Shown: positions 36,049 through 45,079 of the stretch, in pieces
Numbering within the stretch: the first letter of the stretch is position 1
Layout of the letters: each line of letters opens with the position of its first letter
Assembly (NCBI RefSeq): GCF_009184635.1
Contig: NZ_WELI01000001.1
Coordinates: 992,001-1,056,000, forward strand
DNA from: Rudanella paleaurantiibacter
GTDB taxonomy: Bacteria; Bacteroidota; Bacteroidia; Cytophagales; Spirosomataceae
Reading direction: 5' to 3'
Length of the DNA stretch: 64,000 bases
Notes under the pieces: generated by a model
Told to the model about the DNA's origin: nothing
Databases searched by the model: none
Seen by the model: only the letters and a program-made list of their open reading frames with translations
Made by a program: the position numbers and the translations under genes

Positions 36049-36945
36049 ATGAAATTATCCACCATTTACCTCACGCTCTGCCTTATACTGGGCTTTTCGT
36101 TTTTCGGGTTTGCCCAAACAGACTCGTTAACAGTAGGAGATACGATCTCGGTGAACGGGAAGATTTCGTTTTTCGGCCCACCCCGTCAGTATCGGTATCA
36201 CCACGCCACCGCGTTGACCTCGCCCCAGTTGCTTCCTTTGTTGGAACGAAACGCTGACCCCGAAGGCAAACGGCTGATCCGGCACTACAAAACGCTGTAT
36301 GCCATAAAAATGGCGATACCCCGGGTTACGCTGGGTGGGCTTACAGGTAGCTTTTTACTGAGACGGGATAACCCGCTACTGGCTCGAAGTCTACTGGTGA
36401 GTAGTGTGGTGCTCACGTATGTACCGCTTTTTATACCCGTTGAAAAAAGTATGGAAAGGGCCGTGAGGCAATACAATGGGCGTTTACGCGGGCAGTCTAG
36501 TTCGTATTACCAGCCTATGGTTGCGTTGATCCCGCGATCAGAACGGCTGACGCTGGCTGATACGATTGCCCGGAAAGGGTCTACCAGATTCGTTTACCGC
36601 GGCATCCGGGTTGATCCGGCACAAAACCTCCGTCCGGCGTTTGAATACCTCAACAATAGGCGTTTGGTTGCCAATATGCGCTATGTCCGGACAGCCCGAA
36701 CGATCTCGGTGGTTGCCTCAGGTTTTGCCGCCGGTTTTCTGGCGAGTTATGTTTTGGGCTACTCACTCAGACGGAGCGTCAGTGTAGGGCATACTTATCC
36801 GATTAATCGCCCGTTAGTTTACTCAATGGCTGGTGTTATCGGGGCAGGTATTGCTTTTAACTGGCATTTGAACCGAGTACAGGCTGGTACGGTTGAAGAG
36901 TATAACCAGCAATTGAAAGAGCGGCTGGTAAGTAAAGAAGAATAA
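36049..36945 (+). CDS. Exported membrane-associated protein of unknown function
   Basis: A 298-residue protein that starts at 36049 with a signal peptide ([15 protein letters not shown]). The open frame reaches back to 35770 through the E2 gene but has no coding value there. The mature part has two hydrophobic pairs, around residues 88-130 ([26 protein letters not shown]) and near the C-terminus ([36 protein letters not shown]), and a basic soluble middle. No family was recognised. Its stop codon overlaps the hslV start by one base (TAATG), so translation is probably coupled to hslV. Confidence 0.75.
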   Translation: MKLSTIYLTLCLILGFSFFGFAQTDSLTVGDTISVNGKISFFGPPRQYRYHHATALTSPQLLPLLERNADPEGKRLIRHYKTLYAIKMAIPRVTLGGLTGSFLLRRDNPLLARSLLVSSVVLTYVPLFIPVEKSMERAVRQYNGRLRGQSSSYYQPMVALIPRSERLTLADTIARKGSTRFVYRGIRVDPAQNLRPAFEYLNNRRLVANMRYVRTARTISVVASGFAAGFLASYVLGYSLRRSVSVGHTYPINRPLVYSMAGVIGAGIAFNWHLNRVQAGTVEEYNQQLKERLVSKEE

Positions 36946-37487
36946 TGCAACAGACAATTCATGCCACTACCGTTGTCGGGATTCGCCACAACGGACAAGT
37001 ATCGCTCGGGGCCGACGGGCAGGCCACCATGGGTAATACCGTCGCCAAGAGTAACGTTCGGAAAGTGCGCTCGCTGCTTGGCGGCAAGGTGTTAGCGGGC
37101 TTTGCGGGCTCAACGGCCGACGCCTTTACCCTCATCGAACGGTTTGAAGAAAAACTCAACGGCTACGGCGGCAACCTGAAGCGGGCCGCTATTGAACTGG
37201 CTAAAGACTGGCGCACCGACCGGTACTTACGCAAGCTCGAAGCCATGCTCATTGTGGCGTCGAAAGAGGATTTGCTGATCATTTCGGGTACGGGCGATGT
37301 GATTGAGCCCGATAGTGATGTGGCCGCTATTGGTTCGGGCGGGAGTTTTGCGCAGTCGGCGGCTATTGCCCTGAAAAAACATGCGTCCCACCTCACGGCC
37401 GAAGAAATGGTGCGCGAGAGCCTGCACATTGCGGCCGATGTCTGCATCTACACCAATCATAACCTGACCGTCGAAAAAATCGGGTAG
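36945..37487 (+). CDS. hslV: ATP-dependent protease subunit HslV
   Basis: A 180-residue proteasome-like peptidase of the HslUV complex. The catalytic N-terminal threonine is Thr8 in [20 protein letters not shown], so a 7-residue propeptide (MQQTIHA) must be removed. This is slightly longer than in E. coli, where only Met is lost. Other family blocks are [26 protein letters not shown] and YTNHNLTVE. It degrades unfolded or regulatory proteins with the HslU ATPase, whose gene is not in the window. The start overlaps the preceding stop by one base. Confidence 0.95.
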   Translation: MQQTIHATTVVGIRHNGQVSLGADGQATMGNTVAKSNVRKVRSLLGGKVLAGFAGSTADAFTLIERFEEKLNGYGGNLKRAAIELAKDWRTDRYLRKLEAMLIVASKEDLLIISGTGDVIEPDSDVAAIGSGGSFAQSAAIALKKHASHLTAEEMVRESLHIAADVCIYTNHNLTVEKIG

Positions 37488-37586
37488 GGACTGGCAGGTA
37501 AAGGTCATTGCCTAAATTTTTAGACGGCTGGCGGGTGCGGGGCCGTGCGAATCGGCTACCTTTAACCCTTCACGTGGTGTGTTGAC

Positions 37587-39125
37587 ATGAAATCAATCGG
37601 TAACCTATTCGCGGCTATCAGTCCGGACCGCCGGATTGCGTTGGCTTTCCTGGTTGCCCTATTGCTCATTGCCGCTGGTTTTGTGCTGTCGTTTTACAGT
37701 TACAGCCGGTATGGCGCCGATAGTGACCGGGTACAGGCTACGCACGAAGCCATTAACGGGCTCGAAGACGTGCTGTCGTCGTTGAAAGACGTCGAGAATG
37801 GCACGCGCGGCTTCCTCGCGTCTGGTGGCGACTCGCTGTATCTGGAAGCGTACATCGTGGCCCGGCGCGAACTGCCCGACGATTGGATTCGGCTGCGCAA
37901 AGCCCTGGGCGATAATCCCCGGCAGCTGGCCCGGCTGGATACGCTCGAATCCCAGGCCCGTACCAAACTGGCCATCGATAGTCTGCAAATTCGTTACCGC
38001 ACTGACCGGCGGGCCCTGAATAGTCGATTGCTCATTGCGAAGCTCAAGATGGATAACATCCGGCGGTCGGTGGCCTGGATGATTGCCGAGGAAAAGAGCC
38101 TCATGAAAGCCCGCAACGAAAAAGCCGCTGCCTCGTACCAGCAGACCATCGTGGTTATTTTTCTGCTGTCTATGCTGACGTTCCTGACCCTGATTGCCGC
38201 TTACAATTCGCTCAATGAAGAACTGACCCGGCGTCAGCAAACCGAAGATCAGCTGCGGGCCTACGAAGACGAACTTCAGGCGCGAATCCGACAGCTTACT
38301 ACCTCCAACGAAGAACTGGAACGATTTGCCTTTATTGCTTCGCACGACTTGCAGGAACCCCTGCGTAAGATACAATCATTTGCGGGCCTGATTACCCAGC
38401 GCGCTAAGCTGGATACCGAAACGAGCCTGTTTATGGGTAAGATCACCGGTTCGGCCGATCGCATGTCGCGTATGATTAAAGACCTGCTGGAGTTTTCGCG
38501 GGTATCTAATCAGGCGCATAACTACCAGATGGTCAGTATGAACGATATTGTTGGGCGGGTGCTCGACGATATGGAGTTGCAGATTAAGGGGCTCGCTGCC
38601 GACGTTTGGGTCGATCAGTTGCCGGTTCTGCCCGTGATTCCGAGCCAGATGGAGCAGGTGTTTGCCAACCTGATTAGTAACGCCATCAAATACCGCAAAC
38701 CCGACACGCGCCCGATGGTGCGGGTTACCTGGGAACCGGTTGACGAAGCCGATTGTGCCGACCTTACCTCGAATCGTTCGTACGTCAAAATCTCGGTTTC
38801 TGACAATGGAATTGGTTTCGATGAGAAGTATGCCGAGCGGATTTTTCAGTTGTTCGGGCGGTTGCACCCGCAAACAGCTTACGATGGTACCGGCATCGGC
38901 CTGGCGGTTTGCAAGCGAATCGTGATGGCGCATCAGGGCTATATCAGAGCCCACAGCAAACCGGGTGAAGGGGCTACGTTTGACCTCATTCTCCCCGAAA
39001 AACTGGCTATGGCCGAAACCGACGATGAGGGCGTACTGCTTATTCCTTCTTCCCGTTCAGTTGTACCATTGCCGCCAGAATCCGCTCCAGTTGGGCCGTT
39101 AGCGCCCGGTTCTGACCCGGCGTAA
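37587..39125 (+). CDS. CHASE3-domain sensor histidine kinase
   Basis: A 512-residue inner-membrane kinase. The first membrane helix (about residues 17-36) leads to a periplasmic CHASE3 sensor domain (DVENGTRGFLASGGDSLYLE), then a second helix near 188-205 and a coiled coil. The HisKA domain has phospho-acceptor His253 in FIASHDLQEPLRKIQSF, and the ATPase domain has NLISNAIKYRKPD, DNGIGFDEKYAERIF and GTGIGLAVCKRIV. This is a complete catalytic core. The last 35 or so residues are Pro/Ser-rich and encoded across the 3' end of convergent dacB. No response regulator lies next to it, so it is an orphan kinase with unknown signal. Confidence 0.92.
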   Translation: MKSIGNLFAAISPDRRIALAFLVALLLIAAGFVLSFYSYSRYGADSDRVQATHEAINGLEDVLSSLKDVENGTRGFLASGGDSLYLEAYIVARRELPDDWIRLRKALGDNPRQLARLDTLESQARTKLAIDSLQIRYRTDRRALNSRLLIAKLKMDNIRRSVAWMIAEEKSLMKARNEKAAASYQQTIVVIFLLSMLTFLTLIAAYNSLNEELTRRQQTEDQLRAYEDELQARIRQLTTSNEELERFAFIASHDLQEPLRKIQSFAGLITQRAKLDTETSLFMGKITGSADRMSRMIKDLLEFSRVSNQAHNYQMVSMNDIVGRVLDDMELQIKGLAADVWVDQLPVLPVIPSQMEQVFANLISNAIKYRKPDTRPMVRVTWEPVDEADCADLTSNRSYVKISVSDNGIGFDEKYAERIFQLFGRLHPQTAYDGTGIGLAVCKRIVMAHQGYIRAHSKPGEGATFDLILPEKLAMAETDDEGVLLIPSSRSVVPLPPESAPVGPLAPGSDPA

Positions 39126-40593
39126 ACCGGTTTACCATAACCGAAAACGCCATCAGTTCGCCGTCGGCTGCGGTGAAGTAGCCCGCGTAGGCCCGCACAC
39201 CCTCAATAGAACCACTTTTGGCCCGCACGTTGCCCGCGGCTGCGGTGTTGCGTGCCAGGCTCCGTACCGTGCCCGACTGCCCCACGACCGGAATGGTTTC
39301 GTAGAAAGCTGGAAACGTACGCTCGGCACCCATGCGGCTCAGGATTCCCGTCATATTGTCGGCCGACAGCCCGCCCACCGTCGACAGCCCGCTGCCGTCG
39401 CGCATCCGAAACCCGTCGAGGTTAACGCCTTTGCTCCGCCAGAATTTAGCCACCGCTGCCACCGCTTCATCGGTGTTCTGAACGCCCGGATTAAGCTGTA
39501 GGGCCGCCGTTCGGAGCAGAGCTTCGGCGTAGAGGTTCACACTCTGAAAGTTGGTTTGCTGGGCCAGCTCGGTCAGCGACGGGGAGCGGTGGGTGTACAG
39601 AAGGGTGCGCCGGCCCGCCGGTTTGGGTGCGGGCAACCCTGACCCGTAGGCTGCGGGCTCGTTGCCTACCCGTACACTGTCGCGCCGGAGTTGTTCGGTG
39701 AGGGCGTAGGCGGCAAAGTAAGCCGGGTTAGGTAGCGAACCTTTCACGCTGAACTCTTTGCTGTCGACCGGAATTTTACCTGTGAGCCACTGCTGATTGG
39801 CGAGCGGAGCCCCGTAAATATTGACCTGATCGCCCGTGTCGGCGGCATCGGTCGACACGGTATTGTGCAGCGTCAGGTAGGGCAGGGGCGGGTCGGTACG
39901 GAGCAGGGTTGCGGCCGTGCCAACGGTCTTGCCCGGTCTGAAAAACACCCGGTACAGGTTTTCGTTGAGATTGAGGCCACTCAGTCCGGCCCCGTAGTAG
40001 TTGCCCAGATCGCCATACGGCCAGGTATCGGGCACGGGCGGGTCGTTGTAAATCAACCCGTCGCCAACCACCCGCCCTTCAATTCGACGAATACCGGCCC
40101 GCCGAATAACGTCGGACCAGATGGCCAGCAAGGTAGGCAGATCGGGTGAGCGCAGTGAGCCTCCGCTCGAATACCGCCAGGTGCCCAGCGAGGGATCGCC
40201 CGAACCCCGGATGTACAGATTCCCCGTGAGCGTGCTATCGCGAAGCTGTCCGTCGTATTCGAGAACGGTGGTGTACGAGTAGGTCCCGCCCAACACGGCC
40301 AACGCGGTAGCGGTGGTGACGAGTTTCAGCGTCGATGCCGTCGACAGGCTCTGCCGCGAGTTGTAGCCGATAAGCGGCTCACCATCGCGCACCCGCCGAA
40401 CCGAAAGGGCTACCGTACCATGCCGGGCCACGGTGCCCTGCTGAAACTGATCGAGAAGTAACAGCAACCGTTGGGTGTTGGTAGAGTCGGTATCGGATTG
40501 AGCCCAAAGTGGGATTGAGCCCAGAATCAGGCAGATACTTAAAACTAACCGATGAGTCAGGTATAGTCGATGGAAGTGAGCAACTGGAAGCAT
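39040..40593 (-). CDS. dacB: D-alanyl-D-alanine carboxypeptidase/endopeptidase (PBP4)
   Basis: A 517-residue class C penicillin-binding protein that trims or cleaves peptidoglycan peptides in the periplasm. The signal peptide ends at PLWAQS. The SxxK motif is STLK at residues 87-90 (nucleophile Ser87), the middle motif lies in MRDGSGLSTVGG, and the KSG triad in RAKSGSIEGVRAYAGYF. Between them is the large inserted domain typical of PBP4. The C-terminus (LERILAAMVQLNGKKE) overlaps the histidine kinase coding region by 86 bp in opposite orientation. It is divergent from the beta-CASP gene. Confidence 0.93.
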   Translation of the reverse strand: MLPVAHFHRLYLTHRLVLSICLILGSIPLWAQSDTDSTNTQRLLLLLDQFQQGTVARHGTVALSVRRVRDGEPLIGYNSRQSLSTASTLKLVTTATALAVLGGTYSYTTVLEYDGQLRDSTLTGNLYIRGSGDPSLGTWRYSSGGSLRSPDLPTLLAIWSDVIRRAGIRRIEGRVVGDGLIYNDPPVPDTWPYGDLGNYYGAGLSGLNLNENLYRVFFRPGKTVGTAATLLRTDPPLPYLTLHNTVSTDAADTGDQVNIYGAPLANQQWLTGKIPVDSKEFSVKGSLPNPAYFAAYALTEQLRRDSVRVGNEPAAYGSGLPAPKPAGRRTLLYTHRSPSLTELAQQTNFQSVNLYAEALLRTAALQLNPGVQNTDEAVAAVAKFWRSKGVNLDGFRMRDGSGLSTVGGLSADNMTGILSRMGAERTFPAFYETIPVVGQSGTVRSLARNTAAAGNVRAKSGSIEGVRAYAGYFTAADGELMAFSVMVNRFTPGQNRALTAQLERILAAMVQLNGKKE

Positions 40594-40635
40594 GGAGGCA
40601 TTAAAGCCGGGTTAGGCGATTCGGCTCTATCTTAG

Positions 40636-40643
40636 TAACTTTG
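40636..40643 (+). promoter_or_regulatory. Bacteroidota -7 element (TAACTTTG)
   Basis: Exact TAnnTTTG match in the dacB/beta-CASP divergent region, predicting a transcript from about 40648 on the plus strand. The -33 TTG is not clear. Confidence 0.5.
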
Positions 40644-40647
40644 CAAA

Positions 40648-40712
40648 CCTGGGGTTACTGAACCCCGGAAGACAAAAATAGCGGAATTTGATACGCCCGA
40701 CGGGCGTTTTTA
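40648..40712 (+). ncRNA. Candidate short transcript: hairpin, linker, terminator
   Basis: Directly after the TAACTTTG box comes a hairpin (GGGGTT-ACTG-AACCCC extended by two pairs), then an A-rich linker, then ACGCCC-GAC-GGGCGT followed by TTTTT (40693-40711). No upstream plus-strand gene needs this terminator: the nearest ends at 39125, and dacB runs the other way. It could be a small RNA of about 65 bases or an attenuated leader of the nuclease gene that starts at 40817. Speculative. Confidence 0.3.
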
Positions 40713-40816
40713 TACATGAACGTTGGATAATGGAGGTTGACTACCGGTGGCGGCAGGCCGTAATCAGGTGGGCAGTATCCAGTATCGGCGTTCTCTACGA
40801 CGTTTAAACGATACAC

Positions 40817-42247
40817 ATGAAGTTATCTTTTCTGGGGGCCGCCCGGCAGGTGACGGGCAGTATGTACCTGCTGGAAGTTCAGGACGACTACCGAATCCTG
40901 ATCGACTGCGGTTCGGACCTCGAACGTTCTTCCTCGAACGGGCAGGCACCTCCCACCACGCCAGCTACCAGTTTCTTTCCGTTTGAGGCTTCTGGTATTA
41001 ACCTTGTTTTGCTGACCCACGCCCACGTTGACCACTCGGGCAACCTGCCTAACCTCTACCGCGAGGGGTACGAAGGGCAGATTTTGTGCACCGAACCAAC
41101 GTTTGCGCTCACTGAAATTCTGCTGAAAGATGCCGCTACCATTAACCAGAAGCGCATCAACGACCTCAACGCGAGTAAGAAAAAGCGGGTGAAAGACCGG
41201 CAGGCCAAGATGCAAAATGATTTGTATCTAGAGCGGCAAGTCCGCGACGCCATGGAAAACGTGGTGCCTATTGCGTTTAACCGGCGGTTTCGGGTACACG
41301 AAGGGCTCGACGTTACCTTTATTCCGGCCGGACACCTGCTCGGGGCCGCTCACATTGTAATCAACGTGTTTGAAAACGGGGAGCGGAAGAGCATTTGTTT
41401 CTCGGGCGATATTGGCCGCAAAAACTACCCGCTGCTGATTGATCCGGCACCGGTACCCCCGGTTGACTACCTGATTTGCGAAAGCACCTACGGCAACCGG
41501 CTCCACGAAAATACCGAGACCCCCGAGGAGGCTTTGGCTGATGTAATCAAGCGAACCTGTATCGATATTCCGGGTCGGCTGATTATCCCCTCGTTCAGTG
41601 TGGGCCGTACGCAGGCCCTGTTGTACACACTCAACAAGCTGTATTCAGAGCATAATTTCCCGCCCATCAAGGTTTTCTCGGATAGCCCGATGGCCTACGA
41701 TAGCTCGCGGGTGTACACCAAAAATATACGCTTGCTGAATAAGGAGGCCCGCGACTTTTACGAGGAAAACGAGGCCCTGTTCGATTTTGAAAACTTCACG
41801 TTTCTGGAGTCGACTAAGGCAAGCAAGGCCGTGTCGGATTACAACGAGCCCTGCATTATCATCTCGTCGTCGGGTATGGTGCAGGGGGGGCGTGTGGAGC
41901 ACCACATTGCCGCCAACATCGGTAACCCGTACTGCACTATTCTGATGATCGGCTACTGCGCCGAGGGCACGCTCGGTTGGCGTTTGCTCAACGGGCAGCC
42001 CACCCTTACCATCAAGGGCAAAGAGCAGGCTGTGAATGCGCGGGTTGAGAAAATCGACGTGTTCAGCGGACACGGCGACCGTAATGATCTAATTAACTTC
42101 GTCAAAATGCAACCGGCCGACTCGCTTCGGAAGGTGTTTCTGGTACACGGCGAGCTGTCGGGTATGGAAGCCTTCAAAGAAGCCCTGTCTGAAGTTGGCT
42201 ATAATCAGGTTGAAATTCCTACCAAAGGACAAACGTATGAACTTTAA
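40817..42247 (+). CDS. Beta-CASP metallo-beta-lactamase-fold ribonuclease (YSH1/CPSF-like)
   Basis: A 476-residue metal-dependent nuclease of the beta-CASP group, whose members process RNA ends. The metallo-beta-lactamase domain shows LTHAHVDHSGNLP (motif HxHxDH), a later His in PAGHLLGAAHIV and Asp in FSGDIGRK. The beta-CASP insertion has PSFSVGRTQALLY, SDSPMAYDSS and the C-terminal motif FSGHGDRNDLI, with SSSGMVQGG before it. The active-site set looks complete. Length is normal and there is no signal peptide. It is preceded by a 170-base leader with a terminator-like hairpin and followed by accA 95 bp later on the same strand. Confidence 0.92.
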   Translation: MKLSFLGAARQVTGSMYLLEVQDDYRILIDCGSDLERSSSNGQAPPTTPATSFFPFEASGINLVLLTHAHVDHSGNLPNLYREGYEGQILCTEPTFALTEILLKDAATINQKRINDLNASKKKRVKDRQAKMQNDLYLERQVRDAMENVVPIAFNRRFRVHEGLDVTFIPAGHLLGAAHIVINVFENGERKSICFSGDIGRKNYPLLIDPAPVPPVDYLICESTYGNRLHENTETPEEALADVIKRTCIDIPGRLIIPSFSVGRTQALLYTLNKLYSEHNFPPIKVFSDSPMAYDSSRVYTKNIRLLNKEARDFYEENEALFDFENFTFLESTKASKAVSDYNEPCIIISSSGMVQGGRVEHHIAANIGNPYCTILMIGYCAEGTLGWRLLNGQPTLTIKGKEQAVNARVEKIDVFSGHGDRNDLINFVKMQPADSLRKVFLVHGELSGMEAFKEALSEVGYNQVEIPTKGQTYEL

Positions 42248-42342
42248 ATTGGGAGAAGGGAACAGGTAGAAAGGAACAGGAGGGTTTGTGATGACTAGCC
42301 CACTTCTTTCTCCCTTATCCTTTCTTCCATTCTCCTGTGTTT

Positions 42343-43296
42343 ATGAGAACTTACCTCGATTTTGAAAAGCCCATTGCTGATCTGGAAGCGCGACTGGAAG
42401 AAACCCGAAAATTGGCCGAACGGACCGGTGTAGACGTTAGCGATGCCGTCGACATACTCGAAAAAAGCATTGATAAGCTTCAGTTCGAGATTTTTCAGAA
42501 CCTGACGCGCTGGCAACGGGTTCAGTTGTCGCGGCACCCCGACCGGCCTTATACGCTCGACTATATTGAGCGCATGTGCGATCAGTTTATCGAGCTCCAC
42601 GGCGACCGCTCCGTGCGCGACGATCCGGCCATGGTGGGTGGTTTTGGTGAAATCGGCGGGCAGTCGGTGATGATCATCGGGCAGCAAAAAGGCCGGAATA
42701 CCAAGCAGCGGCAGCACCGCAACTTCGGAATGCCTAACCCAGAGGGTTACCGCAAGGCGCTACGCCTGATGCAGTTGGCCGAGAAGTTCAACAAGCCTAT
42801 CATTACGCTGATCGACACGCCGGGCGCTTTTCCCGGCCTTGAAGCTGAAGAGCGTGGTCAGGGCGAGGCTATTGCCCGCAACCTGCGTGAGATGATGACC
42901 CTCAAAGTGCCCGTCATCTGTATTGTTATTGGTGAAGGCGCATCGGGCGGAGCCCTCGGTATTGCTATCGGCGACCGTGTGCTGATGCTCGAAAATGCCT
43001 GGTATTCGGTGATTTCGCCCGAAAACTGCTCAACCATTCTGTGGCGGAGCTGGAACTACAAAGAGCAGGCGGCCGAAGCTATGAAGCCCACCGCCCGCGA
43101 CATGAAACAGGCAGGCCTGATCGACGGTATCGTGGAGGAGCCCATCGGCGGAGCCCATACCGACCATGCCGCGATGGCCGATATTCTGAAAACCGTCATT
43201 CTGGCTACCCTCGAAGAACTAAACGCCTTGACCCCGCAGGAGCGCATCAGTCAGCGCATCGACAAGTTCTGCAACATGGGCGTGGTGTTGGAATAA
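42343..43296 (+). CDS. accA: Acetyl-CoA carboxylase carboxyltransferase subunit alpha
   Basis: A 317-residue carboxyltransferase alpha subunit that moves the carboxyl group from biotin to acetyl-CoA, the first step of fatty-acid synthesis. The ATG at 42343 is used; a GTG two codons earlier is unlikely. Typical blocks are [49 protein letters not shown] and [20 protein letters not shown], with [11 protein letters not shown] forming the oxyanion site. Length is typical. It is closed by a purine-rich bidirectional terminator. The beta subunit and biotin carboxylase genes are elsewhere. Confidence 0.96.
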   Translation: MRTYLDFEKPIADLEARLEETRKLAERTGVDVSDAVDILEKSIDKLQFEIFQNLTRWQRVQLSRHPDRPYTLDYIERMCDQFIELHGDRSVRDDPAMVGGFGEIGGQSVMIIGQQKGRNTKQRQHRNFGMPNPEGYRKALRLMQLAEKFNKPIITLIDTPGAFPGLEAEERGQGEAIARNLREMMTLKVPVICIVIGEGASGGALGIAIGDRVLMLENAWYSVISPENCSTILWRSWNYKEQAAEAMKPTARDMKQAGLIDGIVEEPIGGAHTDHAAMADILKTVILATLEELNALTPQERISQRIDKFCNMGVVLE

Positions 43297-43306
43297 AAAA
43301 GGAAAA

Positions 43307-43386
43307 GGAGGAAAGGAAGAGGGGAGGAAAGGACGCAGGCGCGGCAACTCCCTTCTTCCTTTCCTCCCTTCTCCTTTCTCCTCTTT
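43307..43386. terminator. Purine-rich bidirectional terminator between accA and SDR gene
   Basis: GGAGGAAAGGAAGAGGGGA (43307-43325) pairs with the complement at 43349-43367 (18 of 19), and flanking AAAAAAGG and CCTCTTTTT give T-runs on both strands. The convergent genes end at 43296 and 43387. Confidence 0.7.
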
Positions 43387-44172
43387 TTACATCATCACTA
43401 CCGACCGGCCACCGTCGATGAGGTAGGTTTGACCGGCGGAGAAGCGGGCGTAATCGCTCGCCAAAAACACAAACCAGCCGCCAATTTCGTCGGGCGTACC
43501 CAATCGGCGCATCGGAAACTGCGCTTCGGTGCGGGCTCGTTCGGCGGCTGGGTCGGGAAACGTATCGAACCAGGCTTCGTTGAGCCGGGTGTCGATAAAA
43601 CCCGGTGCTACGCCCACCGTTCGGATGGTCGGGCTCCACTCCAGCGTCAGGCTGCGTACCAGCCCCATCAGGGCTGTTTTGGTTACATTGTACGGAAAAC
43701 AGCCCGGCAGGCTGCTGTACGCATGGCACGACGCATTGACCACAATTATTCCACCGCCGGGCGCGGCTTCCAGATAGGGCTTGCATAGCCTCGCCAGCCG
43801 CCAATGCGAGGCCAGATTCAAATTCAGGTTTATTTCCCACTCGGCTTCCGAGCATCCGTCGACACCTGCAAACACATTGGTGCCTGCATTCGACGCCAGA
43901 ATATCAATTCGCCCGTACCGGGCTACGGTTTCGCTCACGAGCCGGGCTAAGTCGTCGGGTTGGGTGACGTCGGCTTGTACGTACAGGGGCGTCTGTCCCG
44001 ATTCGCTCTGGACAGTCTGGATAAATTCGCGCGCCTGCTCAATGGCTTCTAAGCCGCAACCGGCCACATGGGCACCGGCGCGGGCAAACTGCCTGGCTAT
44101 ACCGAGCCCGATGCCGGCCGTTGAGCCGGTCAGCAGCACCACTTTATCGGAAAGGTCAATGGTAAAGGGCAT
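43387..44172 (-). CDS. Short-chain dehydrogenase/reductase
   Basis: A 261-residue classical SDR. The cofactor motif TGSTAGIG is at residues 15-22 and the structural NAG at SNAGTNVF. The catalytic Ser is in VNASCHAYSS and the Tyr/Lys pair in PYNVTKTAL. After PGFIDTRL comes a substrate-loop region, and the protein ends with LIDGGRSVVMM as in many FabG-like enzymes. Soluble and cytosolic. No substrate can be named; it is not obviously FabG because the neighbours are not fatty-acid genes other than convergent accA. Confidence 0.9.
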   Translation of the reverse strand: MPFTIDLSDKVVLLTGSTAGIGLGIARQFARAGAHVAGCGLEAIEQAREFIQTVQSESGQTPLYVQADVTQPDDLARLVSETVARYGRIDILASNAGTNVFAGVDGCSEAEWEINLNLNLASHWRLARLCKPYLEAAPGGGIIVVNASCHAYSSLPGCFPYNVTKTALMGLVRSLTLEWSPTIRTVGVAPGFIDTRLNEAWFDTFPDPAAERARTEAQFPMRRLGTPDEIGGWFVFLASDYARFSAGQTYLIDGGRSVVMM

Positions 44173-44242
44173 ACAAAAAGGGTTGTCTGCAAATCTAACG
44201 GTATCTTTGGCTTCTGGGTTATCTTGTTGGGCACACGGGTGT

Positions 44243-44371
44243 AGGACAAGTTCTTTGTGATAAGCCCGATGAAAGCTTTCTTCGACAGGATTACAGGATA
44301 TACAGGATTATTTTTATAGAAGAAAATCCTGTATATCCTGTAATCCTGTCGAAATAAAATAAACTTGTCCT
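44243..44371. repeat. Nested inverted repeat element in a divergent promoter region
   Basis: Inner arms 44281-44309 and 44325-44353 are 29-bp exact complements made of CAGGATTACAGGATATACAGG words, with a 15-nt loop. Outer arms AGGACAAGTT (44243-44252) and AACTTGTCCT (44362-44371) also match. It lies between divergent starts at 44172 (-) and 44410 (+), so it cannot be a normal gene-end terminator. Similar ACAGGAT palindromes are common in Bacteroidota intergenic DNA. Confidence 0.8.
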
Positions 44372-44409
44372 GCACCACGGGCGCACTGCCCCGTCTCATT
44401 ACTGATAGT

Positions 44410-45048
44410 ATGCTGAAGAATCTGATTTTTGACCTTGGCGACGTGATTATCCCCATCGATATGGGTGCGCCAATTCGTAATTTTTCGGTGCTTGCGGGTC
44501 TGCCCGAAGCCGATGTGACTACCCTTTGGAAACAGCATGATTTGTGGCGGCAATACGAAACGGGTATGGTCGACGATGCGGCCTTCCGGCAACACGTGCG
44601 CGCGTTGCTTCGGCAGAAAGGGCAACCGTCGAGCGAGGAGTGGACCGACGAGGTGATTGATACCACCTGGAACTCGATTCTGCTCGACCTACCCGTGGAG
44701 CGCGTCGACCGGCTGGAGGAGTTGCGGGCGTCGGGCCGGTATCGGTTGTTTTTGCTCAGTAATACCAACGCCATTCATATCCGGCAGGTCAACAAGATGC
44801 TCGCTGCGCTGGGTAAGCCCACCCTCGAAGACCTGTTTGAGCGGGTGTTTTACTCGCACGACGTTCGTATGGCCAAGCCCTCGCCCGCCATTTATGAGCA
44901 TGTGCTGACCGAAGCCGGTCTGGAGGCCTCAGAAACCGCTTTTTACGACGATAATGCGGCCAATATCGAAGCGGCTGCTCAGTTGGGAATTGAGGCCGTG
45001 CATGTGGTGCCGCCCCAAACCATCATTGATTATTTGCAGGGCCTGTAG
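44410..45048 (+). CDS. HAD family hydrolase (subfamily IA)
   Basis: A 212-residue HAD phosphatase-like enzyme. The start is 44410 (MLKNLIFDLGDVIIPID); the frame extends upstream into the repeat element. In motif I the pattern is FDLGDV, with Asp then Gly where phosphatases usually have a second Asp. This G is common in the YihX-like branch, which still acts on sugar phosphates. Motif II Ser is in FLLSNTNAIH, motif III Lys in MAKPSPAIYEH and motif IV Asp pair in AFYDDNAANIEAA. Substrate unknown. The next gene starts 32 bp downstream. Confidence 0.88.
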   Translation: MLKNLIFDLGDVIIPIDMGAPIRNFSVLAGLPEADVTTLWKQHDLWRQYETGMVDDAAFRQHVRALLRQKGQPSSEEWTDEVIDTTWNSILLDLPVERVDRLEELRASGRYRLFLLSNTNAIHIRQVNKMLAALGKPTLEDLFERVFYSHDVRMAKPSPAIYEHVLTEAGLEASETAFYDDNAANIEAAAQLGIEAVHVVPPQTIIDYLQGL

Positions 45049-45079
45049 GGCGCTGCGCCAAACTTTACTCACACATTGA

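Noticed and set aside
40594-40816. Known riboswitch upstream of the beta-CASP nuclease
   Set aside because: No conserved riboswitch core was recognised; only simple hairpins are visible, so it is reported as a candidate short transcript instead.
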